Positions 28,677 to 38,658 of a stretch of DNA of 64,000 nt are shown in pieces (position 1 is the stretch's first letter; each line of letters begins with the position of its first letter). The notes beneath the pieces are model-generated. The model was not told the DNA's origin, did not search any database, and saw only the letters and a list, made by a program, of their open reading frames with translations. Position numbers and translations under genes: made by a program. This DNA is from Kluyveromyces lactis (Eukaryota; Ascomycota; Saccharomycetes; Saccharomycetales; Saccharomycetaceae): the NCBI RefSeq assembly GCF_000002515.2, contig NC_006038.1, forward strand, positions 868,001-932,000, given 5' to 3'.

Positions 28677-31600
28677 ATGTCAAACGGAATGACTACTGAG
28701 GAGAGAAGGTTACTTCAGAACAAAAACAAAGAGAAGTACTGGTTGAAATGGGGTCCGTATCTATCAGAGAGAAGTTGGGCTACTGTTAAAGAGGATTATT
28801 CCCATGATGGTGACGCTTGGTCGTTTTTCCCCTTCGAACATGCTAATAGTAGAGTATTCAGATGGGGCGAAGATGGGTTGTTTGGTGTTTCTGATAACAG
28901 ACAGCTTATCTGTTGTAACGTTGCGGTTTGGAACGGCAAGGATTCAATCTTAAAGGAAAGAATGTACGGACTCACTAGTCATCAGGGGAACCATGGTGAA
29001 GATGGTAAAGAATTGTACTATTATGTGGATAATTTACCTTCGCATGCTTATATGAAGGCTATTTATAAATACCCTTTCAATAAACCTTACCCCTATGAGG
29101 AATTGGTAGCTAGGAATTCGGAATTGGGATTCGAAGATCAAGAATTCGAGATTTACGAAATCGATGGTTTGTTTAAGGAAAAGGACACTGGAGATACCCC
29201 ATATTTCGATATCGTGTATGAAATGGCCAAGGATGACGATAATCCTAACGATTTGAGTTTTAGAATCACAGCTTATAATCGTAGTACCTCGAAGACAGGG
29301 GAATTATATATTTCACCACAAGTGTTTTTCAGAAATACTTGGTCCTGGAACGAAACCGATCGTGTTAAGCCTCATCTAGAGAAATCTGGTAATAACTTTG
29401 TTACTTTGTCCACAGAGAAATATGGGACCACTTACGCGATTTTTGCCCCTTCACCGGGTGAGTTTGACGACGGAGAAGATGATCATCCGACTACAGTTGC
29501 TACTAATGGTGTTGATGACGATCAAGGTATCCTAGATGTGGAACCGGAGTTGTTGTTCACAGAAAACGAATCGAATTGGAAGAAATTGTTTGATTCAAAG
29601 GAAAACCCCACCCCTTATACCAAGGATGCCTTCAACGAATATATCGTCAATAAGGATACCGAGGCAGTAAATCCGAAGAATGAAGGTACCAAGGCATGTG
29701 GTGTTTACCACTTTCCCAAGGTTCCCCCTGGTGAATACGTCACTGTAAGATATAAGTTGACTGATACCAGGTTACCGATGTTCGAAGATGAAATGGTTAT
29801 CGACGAAGATGACTTTGACAGTCTTTTCGATAGGCGTGAACAGGAAGCGGATAACTTCTACTGGAGAGTCACTCCGGCTCCGATCCCAGAATCTCTGAGA
29901 GCGGTGCAAAGACAAGCTTTTGCCGGATTGCTTTGGTCAAAACAATTCTATCATTTCGTGCAAGACGAATGGTACTGCGGTGATCCACTGCAAAAGCCTC
30001 CTCCACCAAAGAACCGTGCAAATGGGAGAAACAAGGATTGGAAACATATGTATGCTGAAGATATATTATCCTTGCCAGATAAGTGGGAATATCCATTCTT
30101 TGCTTCTTGGGACACCGCGTTTCATTGTATCCCATTAGCTATGATAGACCCTGAATTTGCAAAGAAACAATTGGATATTTTTACGAGAGAATGGTACATG
30201 CATCCTAACGGACAAATTCCTGCTTATGAATGGAATTTTAGTGATGTAAATCCTCCAGTTCATGCATGGGCTGTGTACCGTGTTTTCAAGATTGAAAGAA
30301 ATATGTATGGCCGTGAGGATAGAGTGTTCTTGGAAAGAGTATTCCAAAAACTTTTGTTGAACTTCACATGGTGGGTTAACCGCAAAGATCATGACGGTAA
30401 CAACGTCTTTGAAGGTGGATTTTTAGGATTGGATAATATTGGTATCTTCAATAGATCAGAACCTTTGCCAACAGGTGGAACATTGGAACAGGCAGACTCG
30501 ACTGGTTGGATGGCATTCTTCTCATTGCAAATGTTAAATATCGCATTAGAACTTGCAAAGGAAAATCCTGTCTATGAAGACATTGCCACTAAGTTTTTCG
30601 AACACTTTTTGTACATCAGTGATTCTATGTCCTTCAAATTCGAAAAGAATAGTGCAGACAACTTCAAAGAGGAAGTCAAAGAAAGTTTGTGGAATGAAGA
30701 AGACCAATTCTATTACGATGCCATTTCTTGGGGTGAACCATTTAAGCAACAACTACCAATCAGGTCTCTCGTTGGTTTAATTCCATTGTATGCTTGTATG
30801 ACTTTGGAACCGAGAATCTTAGATAAGTTCCCTGGCTTTAAGAAACGTATTGACTGGTTCCTTTCCAATAGAAGTGCCATGTTTGATAGAAATATTGCTT
30901 CTATGGAAAAAAGAGGTATCGGTGAGAGACTTCTATTAGCTCTTGTTAATGAAGATCGGTTAAAAGCCATCTTATCTAGGATGCTCGATGAAACTGAGTT
31001 CTTATCCGATTACGGTATAAGATCTCTATCTAAATACCATGAAACCCACCCATTCTCTATGTCCGTTAACGGTGAACAATACGAAGTCAAATATTTACCA
31101 GGTGAATCAAACTCAGGTATGTTTGGTGGTAACTCCAATTGGAGAGGGCCTGTTTGGTTCCCTACAAATTTCTTGCTTGTCGAGTCATTGCAAAGGTTTT
31201 TTTTGTACTATGGTCCTGACTTCAAAGTCGAGTGTCCAACGGGGTCTGGCGAGTTCCTAAACTTGGCCCAAGTGGCAGAAGAACTTCAGCATAGATTAAT
31301 TCATTTATTCATCCCCGATGCCGAAGGCCAAAGAGCTGTATATCATGGTGAATACAGTGAGTTTTTGTCTAAGGATCCTAATTTCGAGGAACTAATTCCT
31401 TTCTATGAATATTTCGACGGTGATACTGGTAGGGGCTTGGGTGCAAGCCATCAGTGTGGCTGGACTGCGCTAGTGGCTAAATGGATTCATGACACAGGTT
31501 TATCATGTGTCAGGTTGCCTAGAACTCCTAGATCATCTGTCACTCTGTCCAATTTAGACAAAACTCAAGTCGATTCATTGTTAAACGAATTAAAGCCTAA

Positions 31601-31916
31601 CATGCCACGTAAAATTGCAAGGCGTAAGAGTTCCAAGTCGTTAATTAACTTAACAGCTACGCAACTTGAGTTGACAGAAGAGGAGAAATATCTACATTGT
31701 ATTGGTAGCACAAGACGTGAATCTGCAAAACTTGCTCAGCGCTCCGGAAGCATCATCAGTAGCGAAGAAGACGATGAAGAAGGTGTGACCTTCGAGAAAC
31801 TGAAACAGAACCAGTTAGCCGAAGAAGAATCACGTCTAGTAAATGAATTAAGGAGGCGTCTATCTCATACCACTATCAATTCAGCTGATGAAGATGAATT
31901 AGAATGTCTTCCATGA
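28677..31916 (+). CDS. GH63-like (MGH1-type) glycoside hydrolase, cytosolic
   Basis: Large (alpha/alpha)6-barrel glycosidase-like protein of 1079 residues. I start at ATG 28677 (MSNGMTTEERRLLQNKN), because the codons above begin at TTG. Family blocks: KWGPYLSERSWATVKEDYS, WNGKDSILKERMYGLTSHQGNHGEDGKE, WSWNETD, FFASWDTAFHCIPLAMIDPEFAK, GQIPAYEWNFSDVNPPVHAWA, GGFLGLDNIGIFNRS, MFGGNSNWRGPVWFPTNFLL and GASHQCGWTALVA. The Asp in SWDTAF and acids near the C-terminal barrel half are the likely catalytic residues by analogy with GH63. There is no signal peptide or membrane segment, so a cytosolic place is likely, unlike ER glucosidase I. A basic and acidic tail (from about 970) looks regulatory. I know of no S. 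cerevisiae counterpart. Substrate unknown. Confidence 0.88.
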   Translation: MSNGMTTEERRLLQNKNKEKYWLKWGPYLSERSWATVKEDYSHDGDAWSFFPFEHANSRVFRWGEDGLFGVSDNRQLICCNVAVWNGKDSILKERMYGLTSHQGNHGEDGKELYYYVDNLPSHAYMKAIYKYPFNKPYPYEELVARNSELGFEDQEFEIYEIDGLFKEKDTGDTPYFDIVYEMAKDDDNPNDLSFRITAYNRSTSKTGELYISPQVFFRNTWSWNETDRVKPHLEKSGNNFVTLSTEKYGTTYAIFAPSPGEFDDGEDDHPTTVATNGVDDDQGILDVEPELLFTENESNWKKLFDSKENPTPYTKDAFNEYIVNKDTEAVNPKNEGTKACGVYHFPKVPPGEYVTVRYKLTDTRLPMFEDEMVIDEDDFDSLFDRREQEADNFYWRVTPAPIPESLRAVQRQAFAGLLWSKQFYHFVQDEWYCGDPLQKPPPPKNRANGRNKDWKHMYAEDILSLPDKWEYPFFASWDTAFHCIPLAMIDPEFAKKQLDIFTREWYMHPNGQIPAYEWNFSDVNPPVHAWAVYRVFKIERNMYGREDRVFLERVFQKLLLNFTWWVNRKDHDGNNVFEGGFLGLDNIGIFNRSEPLPTGGTLEQADSTGWMAFFSLQMLNIALELAKENPVYEDIATKFFEHFLYISDSMSFKFEKNSADNFKEEVKESLWNEEDQFYYDAISWGEPFKQQLPIRSLVGLIPLYACMTLEPRILDKFPGFKKRIDWFLSNRSAMFDRNIASMEKRGIGERLLLALVNEDRLKAILSRMLDETEFLSDYGIRSLSKYHETHPFSMSVNGEQYEVKYLPGESNSGMFGGNSNWRGPVWFPTNFLLVESLQRFFLYYGPDFKVECPTGSGEFLNLAQVAEELQHRLIHLFIPDAEGQRAVYHGEYSEFLSKDPNFEELIPFYEYFDGDTGRGLGASHQCGWTALVAKWIHDTGLSCVRLPRTPRSSVTLSNLDKTQVDSLLNELKPNMPRKIARRKSSKSLINLTATQLELTEEEKYLHCIGSTRRESAKLAQRSGSIISSEEDDEEGVTFEKLKQNQLAEEESRLVNELRRRLSHTTINSADEDELECLP

Positions 31917-32196
31917 ACAGCGCTATGCTATTCTGACCGGCCTTTTTCCATCACTATTACTATCATTATCATTATTATTTTTATTATTATTATTTCTTAT
32001 ATCGTTCTTATTTTATATACAACTAGATAAGTATTCAAAATCAGATATCATTTATACACGGTAAATTGTATTCTTCTCATGAGAGTATAAAATTATACCA
32101 CAAGGGTCAAAATTAAAATTATATAAATTCATTACTATAGCTATTCTGCTTAAACTTGCATTGAGACTGAACTAAAAGACGCAGAGAAATCGATTA
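31917..32196. other. Convergent 3' region with ATT microsatellite
   Basis: 280 bp between the GH63-like stop and the VTI1 stop. An (ATT/ATC)n tract runs from about 31955 to 32000. Nothing else is evident. Confidence 0.5.
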
Positions 32197-32862
32197 CTAT
32201 TTGAATTTGGAGAATATCACTAACAAGATAAGTAGTATCAAAACCGCTATTATTGCGTAAGAAATGAACTTATTGGCTATGAGTCTTCTAGTCATGGTTT
32301 TCAAAGTGCGAATACTCTTGTCGACGTACGAATCAGCATGGAACAAAGTTTGTCTTGCATTCTCCAATGTTTCTCTTTGAGATCTCAAATCCATCATTAT
32401 CTGTGCACCAACGTTCTCAGTCTCGGATGCCAGTCTTGTAGCATCCTGTAATTTATCACCAGAACGTTGTAAAAGCGCATGGTTCGATAAAAGCTGTTGC
32501 CTTTGTTCATCATTATCGAAGTGGCGACCTTCAAGTAACTTATTCCTATCGCTTTCTTGCACCAATTGCTTTAAAGGATCCTTAATTTCATTCTGACACT
32601 GTCTCTTATAATCTCTGATCTTTGCTTTATAAGATGCCCTTGTCTTAGAATCCAACGAGTTCCCTGTATTATTCAACTCTATTTCCATTTGATCCACTAA
32701 TTCTAAAGATTCATCATGGTACTGTTGAATTTGTAAAAGTATATCCGATTTTCCACCTTTTAAAACAGCACCGGCATCATTCTTAGCATTAGCAAGCAAA
32801 ACCTTCGCCTGGTTTATAGCGACTTGACATTCAGATTCATAGTTCTGCAATAATGAGGACAT
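32197..32862 (-). CDS. VTI1: Qb-SNARE Vti1
   Basis: v-SNARE for several Golgi, endosome and vacuole fusion steps. 221 residues against 217. The N-terminal Habc-type bundle starts MSSLLQNYESECQVAINQAK. The SNARE motif spans about 130-190 (GAQIMMDLRSQRETLENARQ, ADSYVDKSIRTLKTMTRR) with the conserved central Gln layer, and one C-terminal anchor ends in LILLVIFSKFK, nearly identical to yeast. It is divergent from YAH1. Confidence 0.97.
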   Translation of the reverse strand: MSSLLQNYESECQVAINQAKVLLANAKNDAGAVLKGGKSDILLQIQQYHDESLELVDQMEIELNNTGNSLDSKTRASYKAKIRDYKRQCQNEIKDPLKQLVQESDRNKLLEGRHFDNDEQRQQLLSNHALLQRSGDKLQDATRLASETENVGAQIMMDLRSQRETLENARQTLFHADSYVDKSIRTLKTMTRRLIANKFISYAIIAVLILLILLVIFSKFK

Positions 32863-33565
32863 CCTGATAAAATAATATGGTTCAGAACCTTCCTTTTTAT
32901 ATTATCTCTTCCCGAATTTCACAACCTAAAGGAAATTTAAGGTTTGAATGTAAACTTGCAGGCCAATGTACGTCTGAAGTAGGCCCCGTTACCAGCTATA
33001 ACAGCTTAATCACCAGGCCTGCTTTTCGTTGATTCCTAACATTAACTTGAACTCATGGGAGAAGCTTCAATAAAGGGAATAGAAAGAAAAAGAAAGAAAA
33101 ATACATTGTTCACGTGACTTTGATTGAGTCATGTAAAGACCAGTATCTAGATAAGGGCAAACAATCATTTTGAACCACATCCGCCAAATCCGCGGAAGAC
33201 CGAGGTGGAATCAGGCCCAGAAACGGTCTGTTTTTTTTGTCTTTGGTTTCATTTCATACCGGCGTTTTCATGAACACTGACAAATTGGGAAAAATCCGAT
33301 GAGATTCAATAATTGAATGATTAACAATAAGCATTTGCCAATTTCGATGTGAACTGAAGGGAGAACTAGATATAAAGCAACCTTTTTTTGCCAAATAAAA
33401 GCTACTTAAGAATCAGAGTTGATAAAAGTTCAGGACAGCTTTTTTTCTCATTGTGGTATAGCAGACGGAAAGGGTCTTTGGTTTCCTTTTAGTAACACTT
33501 ATCGTTGTTGTTTGTGAATTATTTTTAATCATCCATATCTATTTGGAAAAACTCCTGTATAATCA
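32863..33565. promoter_or_regulatory. VTI1/YAH1 divergent promoter
   Basis: 703 bp. A TTCACGTGAC (Cbf1-type) site lies at about 33109-33118 and a perfect TCCGCGGA (Pdr1/Pdr3-type) site at 33189-33196. No RNA gene or open frame of note. Confidence 0.45.
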
Positions 33566-34066
33566 ATGATCAGAGGAATATTGACTAGACAAGCTGGGCA
33601 TCTGAACCAGTTAAGAGCCAGAAGCATTACTTCTCCTAGCATCTCTCACAACATATGGTTAGCCCGTACAAATTTGTCATGGAAGAGATACCATGGACAT
33701 TTACATAAACCGAAACCGGGAGAAGAGTTGCATGTGACATTCATATTGAAGGATGGAACACAAAAGACTTTTGAAGTGGCAGAAGGGGACTCTCTCTTGG
33801 ATATAGCTCAAGGCCATAATCTAGATATGGAGGGTGCCTGTGGTGGTTCTTGTGCTTGTTCGACCTGTCACGTGATTGTGGACCCAGACTATTACGACGC
33901 ATTAGAAGAACCTGACGATGATGAAAATGATATGTTGGATTTGGCTTACGGGTTAACTGAGACAAGTAGATTGGGATGTTGCATTAAAATGAATAAGGAT
34001 ATCGATGGTATCAGAGTCGCTCTTCCTTCAATGACAAGAAATGTTTCATCTTCAGACTTCGAATAG
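33566..34066 (+). CDS. YAH1: Mitochondrial [2Fe-2S] ferredoxin Yah1
   Basis: Adrenodoxin-type ferredoxin of the matrix, required for Fe-S cluster assembly and for heme A and ubiquinone synthesis. 166 residues against 172. The basic presequence (MIRGILTRQAGHLNQLRARS) is followed by the ferredoxin fold. Cluster ligands are C92, C98 and C101 (GACGGSCACSTC) and C138 (SRLGCCIKM), giving C-x5-C-x2-C-x36-C. Residues 117-125 form the acidic interaction helix. It is followed in tandem by VIK1/CIK1, as YAH1-VIK1 in S. cerevisiae. Confidence 0.97.
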   Translation: MIRGILTRQAGHLNQLRARSITSPSISHNIWLARTNLSWKRYHGHLHKPKPGEELHVTFILKDGTQKTFEVAEGDSLLDIAQGHNLDMEGACGGSCACSTCHVIVDPDYYDALEEPDDDENDMLDLAYGLTETSRLGCCIKMNKDIDGIRVALPSMTRNVSSSDFE

Positions 34067-34690
34067 AGAGAATGACTAAACTGAATTCAGTCATCATATG
34101 AAAAGAGACAGCTTTAGATCTTTCTTTTTTTCCCAACAGGGGAAGCATGACATGAGTGACACCAGTTGCATTACCTGTAAATAGGAGCAATCAACCAAGC
34201 TCGTTCGCAGTCCATTATCATTATTATTATTTATCATGCATCAGTAAAAGTTTCCCCACGCTGTGTACCGGTGCTATCTATGCACAATACATACATAGTT
34301 AAAGGTATTTTACTGTTACCCGGTTACCATATCGTCTTTCACATAAAGAAAAGATATATTTGTTGTCCACGTGACTTTCAAATGACATTTTACGTATTCA
34401 TCGCTTTTTTTGTAAACATAAACAAATAGACTGTATGAGAAAAGCTTGAAACATCAACAGTTGTTCAGAACAGGTTTTGGGTTCGGTTTCAGGTGTGTCT
34501 CACCTGTGTATCACTGATTTCAAATTGGGCCGTGCGTTTGTTACTGTAACTACCGAGATAACGGGCGCCTTAATTTTCTTCTTTTTATTCAATTACCTGA
34601 TTTTAAGGTAGGCATTATATTACGATTGCGGCGACAATCCTGATCAGAGCTTGTCAAGTCAATGCTATTGATGAACAGTGACCTTTTGTT
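34067..34690. promoter_or_regulatory. VIK1/CIK1 upstream region
   Basis: 624 bp with a Reb1-type TTACCCGG at 34316-34323 and a CACGTG at 34368-34373. No gene seen. Confidence 0.45.
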
Positions 34691-36532
34691 ATGAATGAGA
34701 CTCGAATTCCATCTATAAATTCAAGAAAACGGCAGAAGCCGTTTTCTTCAGGTTCTGTGTCTGGACAGAAGAAGCATCATCCTGTGCTAGCAAATATAAC
34801 GAATATGGTGACCACTACAGGAACAACGACAGTAGCTAACAGTAGCGGTTCGAAGAAGGAGCAATTTGCTCCTTCATATCAAACGAAGAGTCAAAGTACG
34901 AATATGAGACTATTGAACAAATATTTTTATGGGGATCCCAACGTTATTGAGGAGGTTAAGAAAAGAGAGAGAAAAGCTTTAAAAGATATTCACTTGTTTA
35001 CTAAACAGATTGAGGAAACGGATTCTCGGTTGGAATCCCTTACTTCTGAGGTTATCCCGCAGCTCAAATACAATTTGAACAAAAGATCCATCATTTTCAA
35101 GCACTTGAAACAAGAGACCATGGTGATGCAGGAACAATTATATCAGTTGAAGAACGATTGTGAGCTAAAGAAGAAAAACCATGAGCTGATAACTAACAAC
35201 TTGAATTTAGAGCATTCTATAAATATACAAGAAGTGATAAATCAATGGCAGCTGAAAATATCTGATAAAAGACACATCTGGGAACTTGAGTTACAAAAAT
35301 TAAAACAAACTAAACCTGATCCGGCTGTCCTTAAAGAAATCGAAGAGTTAAGCACAGATAAAGCGATCATAGAGAATGATTTAAAAGATTTGAAACGTAA
35401 AAACCATGAACAAATTCAATCATATGAGAATGAATTAAAATTACGATTGGAAAAGTTCAAAGAAGATAAAAAGGAACCGCTGATAGCATCCATAGAAGAA
35501 AACAAAAAACTAAAGATTAAGATAAATGATCTGAAGGCAACTCAGGAAGCACTACGAGATAAAATTCGAAATAGTGTTGATACTGAACTTTCCTTACAAG
35601 AAATTATTAAAAATAAAAGATTGGAGCTACAAACGTTAGAAGCTTCATTGGAGCCGGTAGAGGAGAAACTTAACCAACTTCAATTGAGATATAAATCAGA
35701 GAAAGATACCACTGATGAAGTTAAAGCCAAAGCTAAATTAGCAGAAGCGGAATACAATAAAAATTATGATAGAATGGAACAAGAGCAATCGCAAAGAAGA
35801 ATCCTGGAAAACACAATAGATGAGTTGGATGGTCACATTCGTTGTTTTGCATATCTTAATTACGACGAACTTAATGACTATGCAGTAGACTATATGAACA
35901 AATGTATTATCGGAGATACAGATGTGTTTTACTTTAGCAGAATTCTTCCGAGAGACTTAGTATCACCTTCAAACCTTTTCAATAATGAATGCTTCACCTT
36001 CGTCGATTCGTGCTTAAAGAGTAAGAAAAGTTGTAATATTATATCAATAAACGATGATTTGAGGAAAGATTTCCTACGAACGATAAATGAACGATTTTTG
36101 AAATCCAAAGTTCTTGTTCAGATGGTTGTATTGAACGACAGTGACCTTTCGAAGGATTTATTAAATTCTGAGGATTCTGATTTATCCGCTGTCATTGACG
36201 AAAAATGTATTGATTTCCATTCTAAAAGACTACCGATTGAAGAAGTGAATAATTTTATACTTCCCGATTTCAGAGGAATTCATGTTATGAAATTTGAAGT
36301 CTTCGATAAAGAAGATGATTTTGAAAGCATATTTTTCATCCAAGCACCTACTAAGGAAATTCAGAAAATGAATGCGATTGATATCACAAAGACGGCTGTC
36401 AGCCCAGTCTCGACCTTCTTGCAATCGTTATTATTAAGACTTGAATCCTTAATAATATTCAATTTTGATACACCAGATTCCTCATTATTACAATTATCAC
36501 AAACTTTACATAAACTACCAAATCCGAAATAG
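34691..36532 (+). CDS. VIK1: Kar3 partner, VIK1/CIK1 ancestor-type kinesin-associated protein
   Basis: Non-catalytic subunit that dimerises with the kinesin-14 Kar3 on spindle and cytoplasmic microtubules. 613 residues against 647 for Vik1. A basic N-terminus (SINSRKRQKPF) is followed by a long coiled coil (about 90-375) and a C-terminal motor-homology domain (about 380-613; IRCFAYLNYDE, VFYFSRILPRDL, TFLQSLLLRLESLIIFNFD) that has no P-loop GxxxxGKT, as expected for Vik1/Cik1. In S. cerevisiae VIK1 lies between YAH1 and HFI1 and its duplicate CIK1 lies next to VTI1. Both contexts are combined here, so this is probably the single unduplicated gene. Confidence 0.9.
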   Translation: MNETRIPSINSRKRQKPFSSGSVSGQKKHHPVLANITNMVTTTGTTTVANSSGSKKEQFAPSYQTKSQSTNMRLLNKYFYGDPNVIEEVKKRERKALKDIHLFTKQIEETDSRLESLTSEVIPQLKYNLNKRSIIFKHLKQETMVMQEQLYQLKNDCELKKKNHELITNNLNLEHSINIQEVINQWQLKISDKRHIWELELQKLKQTKPDPAVLKEIEELSTDKAIIENDLKDLKRKNHEQIQSYENELKLRLEKFKEDKKEPLIASIEENKKLKIKINDLKATQEALRDKIRNSVDTELSLQEIIKNKRLELQTLEASLEPVEEKLNQLQLRYKSEKDTTDEVKAKAKLAEAEYNKNYDRMEQEQSQRRILENTIDELDGHIRCFAYLNYDELNDYAVDYMNKCIIGDTDVFYFSRILPRDLVSPSNLFNNECFTFVDSCLKSKKSCNIISINDDLRKDFLRTINERFLKSKVLVQMVVLNDSDLSKDLLNSEDSDLSAVIDEKCIDFHSKRLPIEEVNNFILPDFRGIHVMKFEVFDKEDDFESIFFIQAPTKEIQKMNAIDITKTAVSPVSTFLQSLLLRLESLIIFNFDTPDSSLLQLSQTLHKLPNPK

Positions 36533-36655
36533 TAGTCATATTCCCTGTCTATAAATTCTACAAAAAAATGAAAGCGTGGAAATTGTTCGATTAAATCAAT
36601 CAGAAGAGTGACTTTTGGCTCCTTCAATTGAGAATATTCGCAATACTGTTAGTCA

Positions 36656-37954
36656 TTATTTCTTTGTAAGAATATCTTTAATTAGCCAGTTAAGCTCTTC
36701 CCGGCTTCCCATATTCTTTTCGTCAAGGGGAGTGAAGTTAGGCTTTTCCCGTTTATAATGAAATAGATCATCGACAGGACTTTTGAAATGAACGATCTCA
36801 TCGTCATTTACCAACCCATTTGTAGTTAATCCAAGGTATGCACCTGTTGGATCAACAACGTTGGGGAATATCGTGAACGAGTCCAAAGCGTCTTCATTTG
36901 TAATGGATACAGTTCTGTTACCAGTAATATCCTTCGCTTTATCACTCTCAGTCTTACTATTTGCTAACGCACTAGATGCTTGTTGGAACCCGTCATCGTT
37001 TAGGTCGTAGAAGTCCGAGTATTTCTTTTCTCTGTATCTTACTGTATCTATGGTGGATTCAATAATTGTCTTGAGATAATACTCTAATGCAAGTGATACG
37101 ATATCAACACATCGCGAATCTATCTGTCCAACAATTCCATTTTCTCTTGCAATTCCTAGCATTCGAAGATAAAGAGACTCATTATCCGGTAAAACATATG
37201 ACTCGGTAGAAAGTTGTGTTTTGAAACCATTCATGATCTTTTGGGACCATTCCTGTGGGCCCTTCAGATCTTGTTGCTGAATTCTCTTGGCAGTTTCCTG
37301 GTTGAAGACGCAAGGTAATTTCGGTATCTGTCTCAATCTAGCCTGTAGCACTGAACATAATACAAATCCTCGTTTTCCTGCTTCCTTTGTTATCATTTTT
37401 AATCGTTGTCTATCCGATAACGGTAGGGAAACAACAATTTTTTTGTATAATTCGATCTGCGAGTTGGGCTTGTTTGATCTTCTCTTATTCTGTTGTTGAG
37501 AACCGTTCTGGAACCCCCATTTCGATGATTGTGGATCATCGTCGGTGGTTTCTCTAAGAGAATTAGTGAATATCGATAGTAAAAGTTGGTTATGCAATCG
37601 TATTAAATCTCTTGGTTTAATATTCGGCTGTTCTTGGGTAGGTTTAAATAGTAAGTCTAATTCATTGACCAATTCCTTTCTGGACAATTTTCCGAGTATG
37701 AATAACGAAATCACTCTGGCATATTTCGCCCAATGCTCTTTGCTTAAAACTTCATTAAATTCATTAATCATAGATTCAATATCCAATCGCTTATCCTGAG
37801 GAAACCCAACGTTTCCTCCACCATTGTTATTACTGGTTTTGCTGATTTCCTTCACCGAATTGGTATTGTTGTTCTGATGGTTGCTATTAATACCAATATC
37901 TTCATGAATTGTCGGCGTACCACCTGTTGCAACTGTTGGCGTTGATACAGACAT
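36656..37954 (-). CDS. HFI1: SAGA subunit Hfi1 (Ada1)
   Basis: Structural histone-fold subunit of the SAGA co-activator. 432 residues against 488. A low-complexity N-terminus (Asn, Gly, Thr) precedes the SAGA-Ada1 region: LDIESMINEFNEVLSKEHWAKY, ISLFILGKLSRKELVNELD, HNQLLLSIFTN. The histone-fold part follows at about 265-310 (IDSRCVDIVSLALEYYLKTI). The tail MGSREELNWLIKDILTKK is typical. It converges on VIK1/CIK1 with a 123-bp gap, as YPL253C-YPL254W. Confidence 0.94.
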   Translation of the reverse strand: MSVSTPTVATGGTPTIHEDIGINSNHQNNNTNSVKEISKTSNNNGGGNVGFPQDKRLDIESMINEFNEVLSKEHWAKYARVISLFILGKLSRKELVNELDLLFKPTQEQPNIKPRDLIRLHNQLLLSIFTNSLRETTDDDPQSSKWGFQNGSQQQNKRRSNKPNSQIELYKKIVVSLPLSDRQRLKMITKEAGKRGFVLCSVLQARLRQIPKLPCVFNQETAKRIQQQDLKGPQEWSQKIMNGFKTQLSTESYVLPDNESLYLRMLGIARENGIVGQIDSRCVDIVSLALEYYLKTIIESTIDTVRYREKKYSDFYDLNDDGFQQASSALANSKTESDKAKDITGNRTVSITNEDALDSFTIFPNVVDPTGAYLGLTTNGLVNDDEIVHFKSPVDDLFHYKREKPNFTPLDEKNMGSREELNWLIKDILTKK

Positions 37955-38658
37955 TCTCGGTCACGTGATTCGATATGCCTTTTATTTTTGACAGCGTTCT
38001 AAAATAAACCAAAGTAGAAATAAACCGCAGTAGCCAGAGACGAAAATTGACCAGTGGAGGGTTTCAAAATGAGCGGTAACCACGGCTAAATTGTCACCTT
38101 TTTTCAGATTATCAGTAATTACTTATCAATGCACAGTCAGTGCACAGTCAAAATCCGAATGAAGTACCTTGTTGTCCGTCAAATAGGGCGGCTTTCTCTT
38201 TCCTGAACTCGCTAATCTCATCCATCCTATACAATTTCATTCGATTTTCTGATTTCTTCATTTTCAAACGGAAAACTAAAACCGAAATTCGATTGGAAAG
38301 GCGAAGTGAGGGTAATTCCAAATAGTACTCAGTAATACGACGCGTAATGGGTATATGAGATATGGCTTTTGAGGAAATGAACACTATGGTTTGCTAACTT
38401 GCTGTCTACTGTAATATACTTTGACCACTGATACCACTCCTGGAACGGAATTGTCAATAGTATTCTGGCTATTCAATTACATCCTTAAGTATCGAAATTC
38501 CACTTTTATTCATTAATGTGATGAAATCACTCGACACTTCAAGAAAGAATCTGTCACGAGACAAATTGTTTCCGAATTGGTGATAAATGATTACTGACAT
38601 TCTCGACTATTTATTAAATATTATTTATTAGATACTTGTGTTTGTGAGGTGAGGATAT
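37955..38658. other. Intergenic: HFI1 promoter and arrestin 3' side
   Basis: 704 bp between two minus-strand genes. A TCACGTGAT (Cbf1-type) site lies just before HFI1 (about 37963-37971), and GTGCACAGTCA is partly repeated near 38131-38150. A 78-codon minus-strand frame (38148-38384) has no recognisable content. TTGTTTCCGAA near 38569 resembles part of a centromere CDEIII, but without the other elements. Confidence 0.45.

Noticed and set aside
38148-38384. 78-codon minus-strand frame between HFI1 and the arrestin, ending in MDEISEFRKEK...
   Set aside because: It looks superficially gene-like at its end but is short, with no splice signals to extend it and no recognisable family.
38521-38600. 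Centromere-like TTGTTTCCGAA with GTCACGAG nearby
   Set aside because: The CDEI match is poor, there is no long A+T-rich CDEII, and the rest of CDEIII is not matched.
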